A stretch of DNA of 11,063 bases from Chrysiogenia bacterium (GTDB taxonomy: Bacteria > JAGRBM01). A program made the position numbers and the translations under genes. Every line of letters starts with the position of its first letter. Positions within the stretch are counted from its first letter, which is position 1. This document shows positions 1-8,001 of this stretch, one piece after another. The stretch is from positions 1 through 11,063 of the forward strand of contig JAGRBM010000178.1 of NCBI GenBank assembly GCA_020434085.1. Direction: 5' to 3'. Below the pieces are notes generated by a model that searched no databases, was not told the DNA's origin, and saw only the letters and a list, made by a program, of their open reading frames with translations.

Positions 1-3000
1 AACTGAGTCGATGCAAATAGGGTATGCTTCTGCCCTGGCAGAAGCGGTGGCCCGACTGGAACTCGGGGAAGGTTTCCAGGATCGCTCACAACGATGTCGA
101 ATTCGGGAAGTTTGGCAACTTCACCAGCTAAATCATGCACAACCAGGAGAATATCGGAATAAACCCCAACGTCCTCCGGACCCGGCGATCCTGTGATGGC
201 ACCCATTTCAGCGTCCAACTCAAGCCAATGGGGAAGGTTCATCGCCTGAAATTCGAGCACGTCAGCCTGCAAAAGATCGCTATCGTCGGAAGTAGGCTGG
301 AAAGAATATGTCTCACCAACGGAAATCTGGCTCGCCGGCGTTCCACTCAGGACCGGAGCATCATTCGCGTTGTACACCGTAATAGTAAATGGTTCGGTCG
401 CTGCGCTCAGCCCCACGAGATCCTGCACCAGCACGCGAATACCCTGATGCTCTCCCACATCTGAGGCTCCCGGTCTTCCACGCACCACGCCATGCTCGTC
501 GATCGCCAACCAAGCAGGTGCATTTTCAAGTGAGTACGTAAGAACATCGCCAAAGAACGAATCTGGATCGCTGGCAGGCACCACAAACAGCAACGGATGA
601 TCTTCGCGCGCCGCGATACCCTCCCCGGGATCGAACTCCAGGGTCGGTGGATCCTCGCGATTAAGAACTTGTATTGAAAAGGGATCGAGTGATTGAATCG
701 GCGAATTGCCGTCGTGTACGGAGATCACGATCCCGTCATAAATTCCAAGGTCGAAAATACCAGGTATTCCGAAAACCTCACCGGTCTGCGGGTCGAAGCT
801 GGCCCAACCGGGGAGGTTGTCCACTTCGAAGTCCAGAAAGCCATCATCGTCAATGACAAGAGGTTTAAACGAGTAAGGCATTCCTTCGAATGCCTCGGGC
901 GACGCCGCACCACTGATTACCGGCACAGCACTCACAATGATCGCAAAACTGGCTAGCGCTCCCGTTGCGGGGATGCGGTCGGACAGGCCAGCGGCGTCCG
1001 TAACGATAAATTCCAGGTTGTCGTACGTCCCCAGGTCGTCTGGCAATGGAAAACCAGAAATGGCACCCGTAATCGACGAAAACTCTGCCCAGGACGGCAG
1101 ATTCATTGCGCTAAAGGTCAGAGTCTCCGTTCCGTGTACGAGATCTTCGTCAGTAACCGCCTGTTGCAACTCAAATGCCATCCCCGGCTCGGCCGTTACT
1201 GCAAATTGCGTGCAGCCATTGGCATCTCGATATCTGCAAAATGTTCCTTCTGGGAATTCCAGCACCGGGGCTTCATTCAAGTTTGCGACTTCTATCGTGA
1301 ATGGTCCCAAGTCGGAGGCAGCCCCGGCCTGGTCAACCACACTCACCAATATGTCTGAATAGACACCTACCTCTGCGTCATCGAGAATCCCAAAGATGCG
1401 CCCGGTCTGAACATCGAACGTCGCCCACGACGGCAAGTTTGTCACAGAGAAAACATGGCTGTCGGCATAGGGCGGGAAACCCAGTTCATCGTCAGGATCG
1501 CTGAGCGCCGGCACAAATTCATATGGGCCCTCGGTGACTGATGTCAGAGCCGTTCCGGAGAGCACAGGGGCATCATTGCTATTGGTGACCACGATAGTGA
1601 GGCCGGGCGAGGTGGCACCTGTCACGCCATCGCTCACATTGATCGAAATTGTTCGGCTTGCCGGGTCGGCAAGGGTCAAGGTGTCGAAGTCTCTGAAGAA
1701 TATATCGACGTCTTCGTTCGCAGGCGTGCCGGTAATCTCGCCGGTTGCAGTGTTCAGGTTCATCCAGGAGAGCAGTTTCTCGGCGGAAAATGTGAGGGTA
1801 CGTCCCGGCACCACGCCCGAAAGCACCGGAGTGATGATCACTGAAGTGCCCTGCTCGATCACGGTGGGGCCTGAAAGACTCAAACTCAGGACATTGATCA
1901 CTGAGATCGAGAATGGCGCCAGCGAAACGGGCTCGGAGTTGCCATCGCTGACGGAGATCGTGACTGGGCCGTAATCCCCCACCTCAGTGAGGCCTGGGGT
2001 CCCGGAGAGTTCGCCCGTGAACGTGTCAAAGCTTGCCCAGGAAGGAACGCCGATGGCCGAAAATTCCAGCGTATCGCCCGTATCGGGATCGGACACCGAA
2101 GGGCGGAAGAGATAAGGTGACTCCGCGATTGCTGTCATGGCCGGGCGGCCATAGATGCCCGGCGGCGTATTCGCAGGTCCGTCGCTGCAAGCCTGCGCGG
2201 TCAGCAATGAAACCTGGGGCCCAAGGTTGAAATCATTGTCGGCAAAGACGAGGTCCGTAAGGCTATCGGCATTAAAATCGTCCAGCCCCATCGCGCCGGG
2301 ATAGACGCCCACGCTGGGCGCTTCGAGGAGCGCAAAAGTGCCGGAGGCGACCCCGCCCATGGACTCGCCGATCAGAATGGTTCCCGTCCCATCAGAGCCC
2401 GTCCCCCCGAAATAGTTCACGGCAACGAGGTCGAGGACGCCGTCGCCGTTCAGATCTGCGCTCTGAATCTTCGCAGGTTCCGCTCCCAGATCGAAAACGT
2501 TGCCGAGAGTGAAACTCCCGTCGCCTGCGCCGACGAGCACGCGGGCAAAGCCCGTTCCGTCGAAGCCGACATCGGCATAGACGACATCCTGAATGCCGTC
2601 TCCCGTAAAGTCCCCGGCCGTGACGCCAGGACCATACGAATAGTCTCCGATTGAAAGCGTAGAGGCCGAGAAGAAGTCACCCGCAAAGTATTCGAGCGGA
2701 TCCTGACCGCCAAGAACCTGAAGCCCTGGAGGGACGGCGCCGTAGTTGCCATCGTGAATCACCGCGAGGTCGAGGAAGGGATCGCCGTTGAAATCACCCT
2801 CGACAAACGCAGTGGGATACCCGATCAGATTCTCCACATTCCAGAGCGGAAGATCGAGGCCTCCGAAGTTGAGGAACACTTCGACGGCGCCGTAGGGGTA
2901 GTAATATCCCGCTCCCAGGGCGACGATGTCGCGCAGGCCGTCACCGTCTACATCGAGAAGCCTCACATCGATAGGATTGCGGTCGCTGTAGATCGTAACG

Positions 3001-6000
3001 CCGGTATCGAAATATCCCGACGCCGCAGAACCGTTGCCCGCGAGCACGTAGAGGCCTACGTCCGGATCGGCTGCTACCAAATCCAGCACGCCATCGTCAG
3101 TGACATCGCCGATCTCTCCGGTCAGGAAATACCCGCTGTGAATCGTCGTAACCGGCGACGCGAAGGTGCCGTCGGGTACGCCGTCAAAAAGGTTTCCCGT
3201 AAACACGCTCACGAATGAGAGTGGGCTACTCGCCACAGGGCCCTGGCAGAACTCATCCCCCGGCAGGCAGCATTCTTCAACTTCAGGATTGCACTCACCG
3301 GCCCCCTCATCGAATGTCTCACCGATCACGATAATGTCGGGAGCGCCGTCAAGGTTGATGTCCTCTACGATGAGATCGCGGATGCTCTCGTTGGGAGTGA
3401 GCTCGAGCGAGAGAGACTCGCGCGTGGGATAAGTCAGGTTCGCTACGGGAGAGCACTCCCCTCCCCCACCGGCTCCGACCTCTAGCACCTCGATATTGAA
3501 GGCCGCGAGCGAAGCCGCCTCCCCCTGGGAGTCCGTCACCGTAAGCACGATGCCTTGATACAGCCCGATGTCGGCGTTCTGCGGCGTGCCGGTGAGCGTG
3601 CCCGTGTCCGCATCCAGACTTGCCCAGGAGGGGATGTTCTCCGCCGTGAAGATGAGGTAGTCACCGCTCGCCAAGTTCTCATCGAAGGCGATCGGCGTGA
3701 AGGTGTATTCGCTCCCCGCTTCGAGCGTGGTTGCGGGAATTCCATAGATTTCCGGCGCTGCGTTCTCGCCGGTCACCGAAATACTGAAGGCCGGCAGGCT
3801 CGCGCGGGCGCCTGCCACATCGACCACCGTGAGCTGGATATTCTCGTAGAGCCCCAGATCACTCTGCGCAGGGATTCCGGTCATGGCACCGTTCGACGCG
3901 TCAAAAATCGCCCACTCTGGAAGGCCAGCGATTTCAAAGCTCAGCACATCGCCGTGGGTGAGGTCTGGATCGTCCGCCTCCGGGACAAAGGCATACGTCG
4001 CACCAACCTCCACCATGTCGGCCGGTTCTCCGGAGATCACCGGCGGGTCGTTGAGGTTGATGACCTCGATGGTGAACGGTCCGAGCACCCCGCTGGCGCC
4101 CAGGTCGTCTGTCGCCGTGATGGTGATGTCCTCATAGAAGCCAACGTCTGCGTTCCCGGGCGAACCATCTAGCGCGCCAGTCACCTCATCGAAACTCGCC
4201 CAGGGCGGGAGATTTTCGATGGTGAGCGTCAGCGGCGAGTCGCCCTCGACCGCGTCGTCTAAAAGGGTCGGCGTGAGGGAATACGTCCCGCCTTGGACAA
4301 CACTTGGCGGCGGCGCGCCGGCCACGACCGGCGCGTCATTGACTGGCCGGACGAAGATGACACCTGCGCCCTCTCCGATCCCACCGGCCTCATCGTAGAT
4401 CCGGAAGACAAACGTGTCCGTGCCCGAAGCGTCAGGTGCAGGCGTGAACTCAAAAACCCCTTCAAAGGAGTTCAGGAGTGCCAGCGTGCCAAGGATCGGA
4501 TACGTAACGATCTCATAGCGCCGCGCGGGTCCATCCGGATCGCTTGAGGAGAACTGACCGAGAAGCGGCGCGGCGTCTTCTTCCACGATAATTGTCGCAG
4601 GCGCTGCAACCGGCGGATCATTGACCGGGTTGACTGTGATGGTTGCCGTGACCACAGGGGAGCTTGCGCCGTCGGGGTCCCGAATCACAAACTTGAAGAA
4701 GTCCTCTCCGCTGAACTCGGTGTCCGGGGTATAGGTGATCGAGAGCGGCGCCGCCCCCCGGCTCGCACTCAGGCGCCCGTTTGACGGCGCCCGCACGACG
4801 GCGGCTTTCAGGTCTGGCTCGTCCGACTCGATATCTGTGCCGGTGAGTATCTGAACCGCCGACACGGTGTCTTCGTCAAGCACGATAGGCGGAAGCGCGG
4901 CGGCGGTAGGCGGATCGTTCACTGCAATGACTTCGATCGCGACCGTGACCGTCTCCGAATAGACAGCGCCGTCGAACGCGCGCACCTGCAGAAAATCGCT
5001 GCCGAATTCATTGGCAAGGGGCTCATAGCGCAGCGTTCCGGCGTTTGCGTCGAGCAGCGTGACACTGCCGATGTTGCCGTTTGCAACGATCTCGAAAGTG
5101 AGCGGATCACTGTCCTGGTCAAATGCCGTCAGTGACGCCTCGAGCGGCGTGTCCTCGTTCGTGGTGAAACTCGCGGCAAGGATCACCGGAGCATCGTTGA
5201 CGTTGAGAACCTCAATCGTAAATTGCGGGAGCGACGCCGAAGCGTTCTGACTATCAAACACCGAAAGCAAGATGGGCCCGTGCACACCCACGTCCACCTG
5301 TTCTGGTGTTCCCGAGAGCGCTCCCGTCACCGAGTCGAGCGCAAGCCAGCCGGGCAGCCCGATCGCCTCGAATCGCAACGTATCGCCGTGGATTGAGTCC
5401 TCATCAGTCGCACTTGGAGTGAACAGATAGGGTGTGTCCTCACCGGTCACTGTAAGCGGCGCACCGGCGATGGTCGGTACATCGTTCACGTTCTGCACTT
5501 TAATGGTGAAGGCGGGAAGCTCTGCCGCTTCGCCCATCAGGTCCCGGACCCGGATGATGATGCCGGCATAGACGCCCACGTCGGAGTTGGTGGGGGTGCC
5601 AGACAACGCCCCGGTTACCGCATCAAAATTCGACCAAGAAGGCTGGTTCTCGATCTCGAAGCTCAACACATCCCCATGCATGAGATCTTCGTCTTCAGCG
5701 CTCGGGGCGAAAAGGTAGGTCGTGTCCTCATCCAGCACCGTCAGCGGCTCTCCCCCAATCGTCGGCGCGCCGTTCAAATTTGCTACCTCGATGCTGAACG
5801 CGGGCAGAGATGCCTCCGTGCCAAAGCTATCGGCCACGCGGATGACAATGCCCTCGTAGACGCCCACATCGTTGTTTCCCGGTGTGCCTGAGAGCCCGCC
5901 CGTCGCTGGGTCGAAACTCGTCCACAGCGGCTGGTTTTCAATTTCGAAGGTGAGAAGATCTCCGAAAGCCAGATCGGGGTCCGAGGCGGCCGGGACAAAG

Positions 6001-7634
6001 GAATACACCATGTCCTCTTCGGCGTTGCCTGCGGGCGCACCCAGGATGCTCGGCGCGCCGTTCACGCGGAAGGAAATACTTGCGGGCTCCGATACGTTGC
6101 CCACCACATCGGCGATCGTCGCCGTCAAAGAAGCCGGGCCTGACGAAAGCGGAGCCTGCGGCGTGCACTGCGCCTCATCTTGCGTGAGCACTGCGCAGCT
6201 CACCGGAAGAAATGTCCCATCGAGCTCAAAAACGAGTGAGTCGGGGTCGATTGCTGCTCCCTCGGAGCTGTAGGAGACCTCGATTTGCGGAGATGCTTCA
6301 CCAATGAAAGCACGGTCATCAGGCAAGACAAATGCAATTTCGGGTGCGCTGACGCCCCCTCCCAGGTCGAGATCGTGAATCTTCACGCAGCCCAGTCCGT
6401 CCTTGCCCAACTCGTCCAGAGTCTCCCCGGCCGCGCTCACGTGGGCGATCTCGAACTTGCTTGCAACCCACACCGAGCCGTCCCCGCGATTTGTCACCAG
6501 TGCAAGCACCTGCCGGGAACCAGAATCACCTCCAGAGTTCCCGCCGGGAAAGCCAAAGAGCAGACCGCCTTTGCCTGAACCGCCGCCACGCGCTGGGGAT
6601 TTGCTCCTGTGAGGTCCGTCATTGGAGCCGCTCTCGCAACCTCCCTCGACGTGGCCGTCGTGACCATCGTGGTGGTCGTACCCGTCGCCAAAGATATATG
6701 TCTTGCCAGATTTTCCGCCCGGCACGGCGAACGGCTGCGCGGAGGCGAGTTCCTGTCCGCCGGCATCCCAATAGAGAATTTCCTTGCCGCTCGAGAACCA
6801 AACATTGCCCGCCCCATCGCTCGAGAGATGATCGGGGTCAGCAACAAATCGCACGAGCAGCAACGATCCCGTTGCCGAGAAGCGTTTGATCACGCCTCTG
6901 ATCGCGACCCACAGATCCCCCGTCGAATCGTCGGACTCGATATCCTGGACTTTCTCAAAGAAAAACACCGGCAACGTCCGCGCAACCGATCCGTTGTCGC
7001 GGTAGGCGGTAATACTCTTGTCCGTCGCCGCCCAAAGATATTCGGTGAACTCGTCAAAGCTCACGGCTTTGGCGTTGCGCGGTAAAGCGATGGTCTCGAG
7101 CAGCTCCCCATACTCGTTGAAGTGATGCAGGTTCCTCGATTCGGCGAGCCAGACCGAGCCATTGCCGGGGTTCACATCCAGATCGAGATTCTGCACGTCG
7201 TCGCCGTTGTTGTCCCGTCGACGATCACCGTCGCGTCCATCGTTGCGGCCGTCGTCACGCCGATCATTGCGCCCCAACGTCTTGCCTGAAGTGCGATGAG
7301 GAGAACCACCATGGCCCGGAACCTCGGCGTCATAGAGGAGCGTTCCCGCAACGTCATAGCCGCGTAGCCGGTCGCGGCCCGCCGCCCACACAATTCCCCG
7401 CACTGAATCGACAACGACCGCCAGCACGTTCCCGGGATCGCTGACAGAGAGCAGAATGGAGGCGTCATCCCCATCCACCTGCAACAGACCCTCGAACTGG
7501 CCGACCCAGAGATTGCTCTGGGAAGGAGCCCCCTGTGCCCACGCCGGCGCGCAAGAGAATACCAAGCCCATGCCCGCAACCGCGGCCAGGATTGTGCCGA
7601 TCAACTTGATTCGAAGGTTCTGCTGCTTGCCCAC
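1..7634 (-). CDS. Giant exported multidomain protein (two beta-propellers plus He_PIG/cadherin-like repeats), C-terminus cut by the window edge
   Basis: The minus-strand frame is open from a GTG at 7634 through base 3, giving 2544 codons with no stop found. Both ends are in the same phase and the domain repeats read continuously. Order by residue: signal peptide 1-33; propeller ~40-430 with seven W-centred LWVA-like motifs; Ig-like domain ~430-520; He_PIG-type repeats ~522-813; three cadherin-like domains ~813-1097; He_PIG ~1097-1385; FG-GAP propeller ~1389-1815; seven He_PIG ~1820-2523. Proteins of this build are exported and usually act in adhesion, matrix binding or cell-cell contact, with the Ig/cadherin units as a stalk and the propellers as binding heads; that role is inferred. 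The C-terminus, which would show the anchoring or secretion route, is missing. I chose GTG over the in-frame ATG at 7676 because it has a Shine-Dalgarno and puts the signal peptide at the start. No specific gene name is recognised. Confidence 0.93.
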   Translation of the reverse strand, partial: MGKQQNLRIKLIGTILAAVAGMGLVFSCAPAWAQGAPSQSNLWVGQFEGLLQVDGDDASILLSVSDPGNVLAVVVDSVRGIVWAAGRDRLRGYDVAGTLLYDAEVPGHGGSPHRTSGKTLGRNDRRDDGRNDGRDGDRRRDNNGDDVQNLDLDVNPGNGSVWLAESRNLHHFNEYGELLETIALPRNAKAVSFDEFTEYLWAATDKSITAYRDNGSVARTLPVFFFEKVQDIESDDSTGDLWVAIRGVIKRFSATGSLLLVRFVADPDHLSSDGAGNVWFSSGKEILYWDAGGQELASAQPFAVPGGKSGKTYIFGDGYDHHDGHDGHVEGGCESGSNDGPHRSKSPARGGGSGKGGLLFGFPGGNSGGDSGSRQVLALVTNRGDGSVWVASKFEIAHVSAAGETLDELGKDGLGCVKIHDLDLGGGVSAPEIAFVLPDDRAFIGEASPQIEVSYSSEGAAIDPDSLVFELDGTFLPVSCAVLTQDEAQCTPQAPLSSGPASLTATIADVVGNVSEPASISFRVNGAPSILGAPAGNAEEDMVYSFVPAASDPDLAFGDLLTFEIENQPLWTSFDPATGGLSGTPGNNDVGVYEGIVIRVADSFGTEASLPAFSIEVANLNGAPTIGGEPLTVLDEDTTYLFAPSAEDEDLMHGDVLSFEIENQPSWSNFDAVTGALSGTPTNSDVGVYAGIIIRVRDLMGEAAELPAFTIKVQNVNDVPTIAGAPLTVTGEDTPYLFTPSATDEDSIHGDTLRFEAIGLPGWLALDSVTGALSGTPEQVDVGVHGPILLSVFDSQNASASLPQFTIEVLNVNDAPVILAASFTTNEDTPLEASLTAFDQDSDPLTFEIVANGNIGSVTLLDANAGTLRYEPLANEFGSDFLQVRAFDGAVYSETVTVAIEVIAVNDPPTAAALPPIVLDEDTVSAVQILTGTDIESDEPDLKAAVVRAPSNGRLSASRGAAPLSITYTPDTEFSGEDFFKFVIRDPDGASSPVVTATITVNPVNDPPVAAPATIIVEEDAAPLLGQFSSSDPDGPARRYEIVTYPILGTLALLNSFEGVFEFTPAPDASGTDTFVFRIYDEAGGIGEGAGVIFVRPVNDAPVVAGAPPPSVVQGGTYSLTPTLLDDAVEGDSPLTLTIENLPPWASFDEVTGALDGSPGNADVGFYEDITITATDDLGASGVLGPFTIEVINLNDPPVISGEPADMVEVGATYAFVPEADDPDLTHGDVLSFEIAGLPEWAIFDASNGAMTGIPAQSDLGLYENIQLTVVDVAGARASLPAFSISVTGENAAPEIYGIPATTLEAGSEYTFTPIAFDENLASGDYLIFTAENIPSWASLDADTGTLTGTPQNADIGLYQGIVLTVTDSQGEAASLAAFNIEVLEVGAGGGGECSPVANLTYPTRESLSLELTPNESIRDLIVEDINLDGAPDIIVIGETFDEGAGECNPEVEECCLPGDEFCQGPVASSPLSFVSVFTGNLFDGVPDGTFASPVTTIHSGYFLTGEIGDVTDDGVLDLVAADPDVGLYVLAGNGSAASGYFDTGVTIYSDRNPIDVRLLDVDGDGLRDIVALGAGYYYPYGAVEVFLNFGGLDLPLWNVENLIGYPTAFVEGDFNGDPFLDLAVIHDGNYGAVPPGLQVLGGQDPLEYFAGDFFSASTLSIGDYSYGPGVTAGDFTGDGIQDVVYADVGFDGTGFARVLVGAGDGSFTLGNVFDLGAEPAKIQSADLNGDGVLDLVAVNYFGGTGSDGTGTILIGESMGGVASGTFALLEAPSVGVYPGAMGLDDFNADSLTDLVFADNDFNLGPQVSLLTAQACSDGPANTPPGIYGRPAMTAIAESPYLFRPSVSDPDTGDTLEFSAIGVPSWASFDTFTGELSGTPGLTEVGDYGPVTISVSDGNSEPVSLAPFSISVINVLSLSLSGPTVIEQGTSVIITPVLSGVVPGRTLTFSAEKLLSWMNLNTATGEITGTPANEDVDIFFRDFDTLTLADPASRTISINVSDGVTGATSPGLTIVVTNSNDAPVLSGTALTSVTEGPYEFVPALSDPDDELGFPPYADSHVFSVTNLPSWATFDVQTGRIFGILDDAEVGVYSDILVSVVDQAGAASDLGPFTIEVANLNEAPVLEFPEGTFCRYRDANGCTQFAVTAEPGMAFELQQAVTDEDLVHGTETLTFSAMNLPSWAEFSSITGAISGFPLPDDLGTYDNLEFIVTDAAGLSDRIPATGALASFAIIVSAVPVISGAASPEAFEGMPYSFKPLVIDDDGFLDFEVDNLPGWASFDPQTGEVFGIPGIFDLGIYDGIVISVHDGNSPIQSLDPFSIQVLNREDPPTLEFDPGEGIAAREDHPLLFVVPASDPDSFFGDVLTYSLENAPAWLAIDEHGVVRGRPGASDVGEHQGIRVLVQDLVGLSAATEPFTITVYNANDAPVLSGTPASQISVGETYSFQPTSDDSDLLQADVLEFQAMNLPHWLELDAEMGAITGSPGPEDVGVYSDILLVVHDLAGEVAKLPEFDIVVSDPGNLPRVPVGPPLLPGQKHTLFASTQ
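66..2175 (-). repeat. He_PIG repeats 10-16 (distal repeat block)
   Basis: Seven further units (residues ~1820-2523) have the 'L-P-x-W-A-x-F-D-x-x-T-G-x-(L/I/V)-(S/F)-G' core and 'D-x-G-x-Y' motifs. Unit 11 is divergent ('SGPTVIEQGTSVIITP' start). Unit 13 is longer, with a Cys-containing insert (FCRYRDANGCTQF) and a degenerate junction. The repeat pattern continues to the left edge, so more units may lie outside the window. Confidence 0.8.
2187..3470 (-). other. Central seven-motif FG-GAP/VCBS beta-propeller
   Basis: Seven D-x-(N/D/T)-x-D-(G/S)-x-x-D-(I/L/V)-V-type motifs occur at roughly 55-residue intervals: EDINLDGAPD, GDVTDDGVLD, LDVDGDGLRD, GDFNGDPFLD, GDFTGDGIQD, ADLNGDGVLD and DDFNADSLTD. 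These are Ca-binding loops of FG-GAP/VCBS repeats, and seven of them fit an integrin-alpha-like seven-bladed propeller. Blade 1 carries a cysteine-rich loop (C1448, C1455, C1456, C1463). C1394 and C1816 lie just outside the first and last blades. Motifs 4 and 7 deviate in the glycine position. Confidence 0.85.
3480..4344 (-). repeat. He_PIG repeats 7-9
   Basis: Three units (residues ~1097-1385) have the W-A-S/I-(F/L)-D-x-x-(T/N)-G core, (D/T)-G-(S/I/T)-P turns and a D-V/L/I-G-x-Y motif. The last ends in a Gly-rich linker (GAGGGGE) that leads into the FG-GAP propeller. They show the same family signature as repeats 1-3. Confidence 0.85.
4344..5196 (-). repeat. Three cadherin-like domains (tandem-95 / Cadherin_5 type), units 4-6
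   Basis: Residues ~813-1097 contain three units of a different type: N-D-x-P-P/V at the junction, then an E-D-T or E-D-A motif, then 'G-T/S-x-x-L' and a 'x-Y-x-P-x-x-x-x-x-G-x-D-x-F-x-x-x-x-x-D' signature. They lack the W-x-S-F-D/SGTP motif of the He_PIG units. The block lies symmetrically between two sets of three He_PIG repeats. Confidence 0.75.
5196..6069 (-). repeat. He_PIG (cadherin-like putative Ig) repeats 1-3
   Basis: Three ~97-residue units (residues ~522-813) share the signature D-x-L-x-F-E ... W-x-x-(F/L)-D-x-x-T-G-x-L-S-G-T-P ... D-V-G-V-Y/H ... F-x-I-x-V-x-N-x-N-x-(A/V)-P. This is the He_PIG (Pfam) / CADG (SMART) pattern. Repeats 1 and 2 are especially alike, sharing FEIENQP and GVY-x-G-I-x-I-R-V, which suggests a more recent duplication. 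Such units form rigid extracellular stalks, often Ca-stabilised. Confidence 0.85.
6070..6347 (-). other. Ig-like domain linking the propeller to the repeat stalk
   Basis: Residues ~430-520 resemble bacterial Ig-like domains with a 'xPxIxVSYSxxGxxIDPxSLxxxLDG' strand pattern and a final 'LTATIADVVGN' strand (a common A-D-x-x-G-N ending). Two cysteines, in 'SCAV' and 'QCTP', could form an internal disulfide. The assignment to a bacterial Ig-like family is by pattern only. Confidence 0.55.
6510..6690 (-). repeat. His/Asp-rich stretch followed by a Gly/Ser-rich linker
   Basis: Residues 316-332 read as DG units interleaved with five histidines (DHHDGHDGH core). They are followed by a Gly/Ser/Lys-rich linker to about residue 376, before propeller motif 7. 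A His/Asp cluster in an exported protein suggests divalent metal binding, which is inference only. Confidence 0.65.
7197..7274 (-). repeat. Arg/Asp/Asn/Gly-rich low-complexity insert
   Basis: Residues 121-146 consist almost only of R, D, N and G, with RND, RDD and DG units repeating. The insert sits between propeller motifs 2 and 3, so it probably forms an exposed loop. The alternating acidic and Gly residues resemble calcium-binding loops, but no canonical EF-hand or DxDxDG array is complete here. Confidence 0.7.
7536..7634 (-). other. Sec signal peptide of the giant protein
   Basis: Residues 1-33 have a basic start (K3, R8, K10), a hydrophobic core from about residue 11 to 26 (LIGTILAAVAGMGLVF), and AWA followed by Q34, a typical signal peptidase I site. 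C28 is preceded by V-F-S, which is a poor lipobox because of the F at -2, so a lipoprotein is less likely. The protein is thus expected outside the cytoplasm. Confidence 0.8.
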
Positions 7635-7642
7635 GGCGCTTG

Positions 7643-7646
7643 CCTC
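7643..7646 (-). promoter_or_regulatory. Ribosome binding site for the giant gene (GAGG)
   Basis: GAGG on the minus strand lies 8 nt before the GTG at 7634. The alternative in-frame ATG at 7676 has no comparable purine run and would put 14 polar residues before the signal peptide. The site therefore favours the GTG start, but it is only a four-base match. Confidence 0.5.
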
Positions 7647-7767
7647 GCTCGTATTCCGGTGCTCTGCGCACCACATCCAATCACGCCACTACGACAGCGC
7701 GCGGCACAAGGCCGTCTATCACGCAGTAGCGCAACTGAGATTTCCTGTTGTGTCCCGATGAGTGAGC

Positions 7768-7788
7768 GCTGATTTCCAAACAATCAGC
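7768..7788. repeat. Inverted repeat, 7-bp arms
   Basis: GCTGATT and AATCAGC flank a 7-nt loop. It lies 134 nt upstream of the GTG start of the giant gene. It may be a regulator-binding site or just chance; arms of 7 bp are not rare. Confidence 0.35.
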
Positions 7789-8001
7789 AGAGCCAAGAAT
7801 CCGCCCGATCTACCCGAACGTGTCCCATGCCCGCCATTCCCCAAGCGCGCAGCCCGATCGTCTCGAAGCGGCGGCATTATCCCCTTGCCGAGTTCCACTT
7901 CTACGCCTTGCACCTAGCGAAAGCTCTCAGAAGTTCCATGACTGTGTCAATACGACTTTTTTAAAACGCTCGATTTGCCGGCATACTTTAGAGGTCAAGA
8001 C

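Larger units (their letters stand above)
6350..7520 (-). other. N-terminal seven-motif beta-propeller domain (NHL / two-component-regulator-propeller-like)
   Basis: Seven motifs of the form x-(L/V)-W-(V/A/L/F)-(A/G/S) recur: NLWVG (W43), IVWAA, SVWLA, YLWAA, DLWVA, NVWFS and SVWVA (W389). Most are followed by a short I/L-x-x-(F/Y) strand and a G-turn. This is the spacing of a seven-bladed propeller related to NHL, SMP-30 or two-component regulator propeller repeats. Two low-complexity inserts break the repeat, after motif 2 and after motif 6. In these families the propeller binds ligands or proteins; the ligand here is unknown. The family assignment is by motif only. Confidence 0.65.
7635..8001. 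other. Intergenic region upstream of the giant gene
   Basis: I see no convincing gene here; the short ORFs on both strands lack family features or good start signals. It contains one perfect 7-bp inverted repeat at 7768-7788 (GCTGATT / AATCAGC, 7-nt loop) that could be an operator for the giant gene. No run of T follows it, so it does not look like a terminator. I could not find a convincing -35/-10 pair for the giant gene. Confidence 0.4.

Noticed and set aside
3555-4172. 205-codon plus-strand ORF
   Set aside because: It is antisense to He_PIG repeats 7-9, which have clear family motifs in the minus frame. There is no independent start signal or domain.
1-7634. Regularly spaced repeats as a CRISPR array
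   Set aside because: The repeats are ~290 bp protein-domain units within one open frame, not short identical repeats with unique spacers.
7465-7680. 71-codon minus-strand ORF starting just upstream of the giant gene
   Set aside because: It is out of frame with the signal peptide and propeller and has no motif. It is an alternate frame over the giant gene's start.
7922-7950. TTGACA on the minus strand at 7950-7945 as a promoter for the giant gene
   Set aside because: At 17 nt spacing the -10 position reads AGAGCT, far from TATAAT, and it lies about 310 nt from the start codon.
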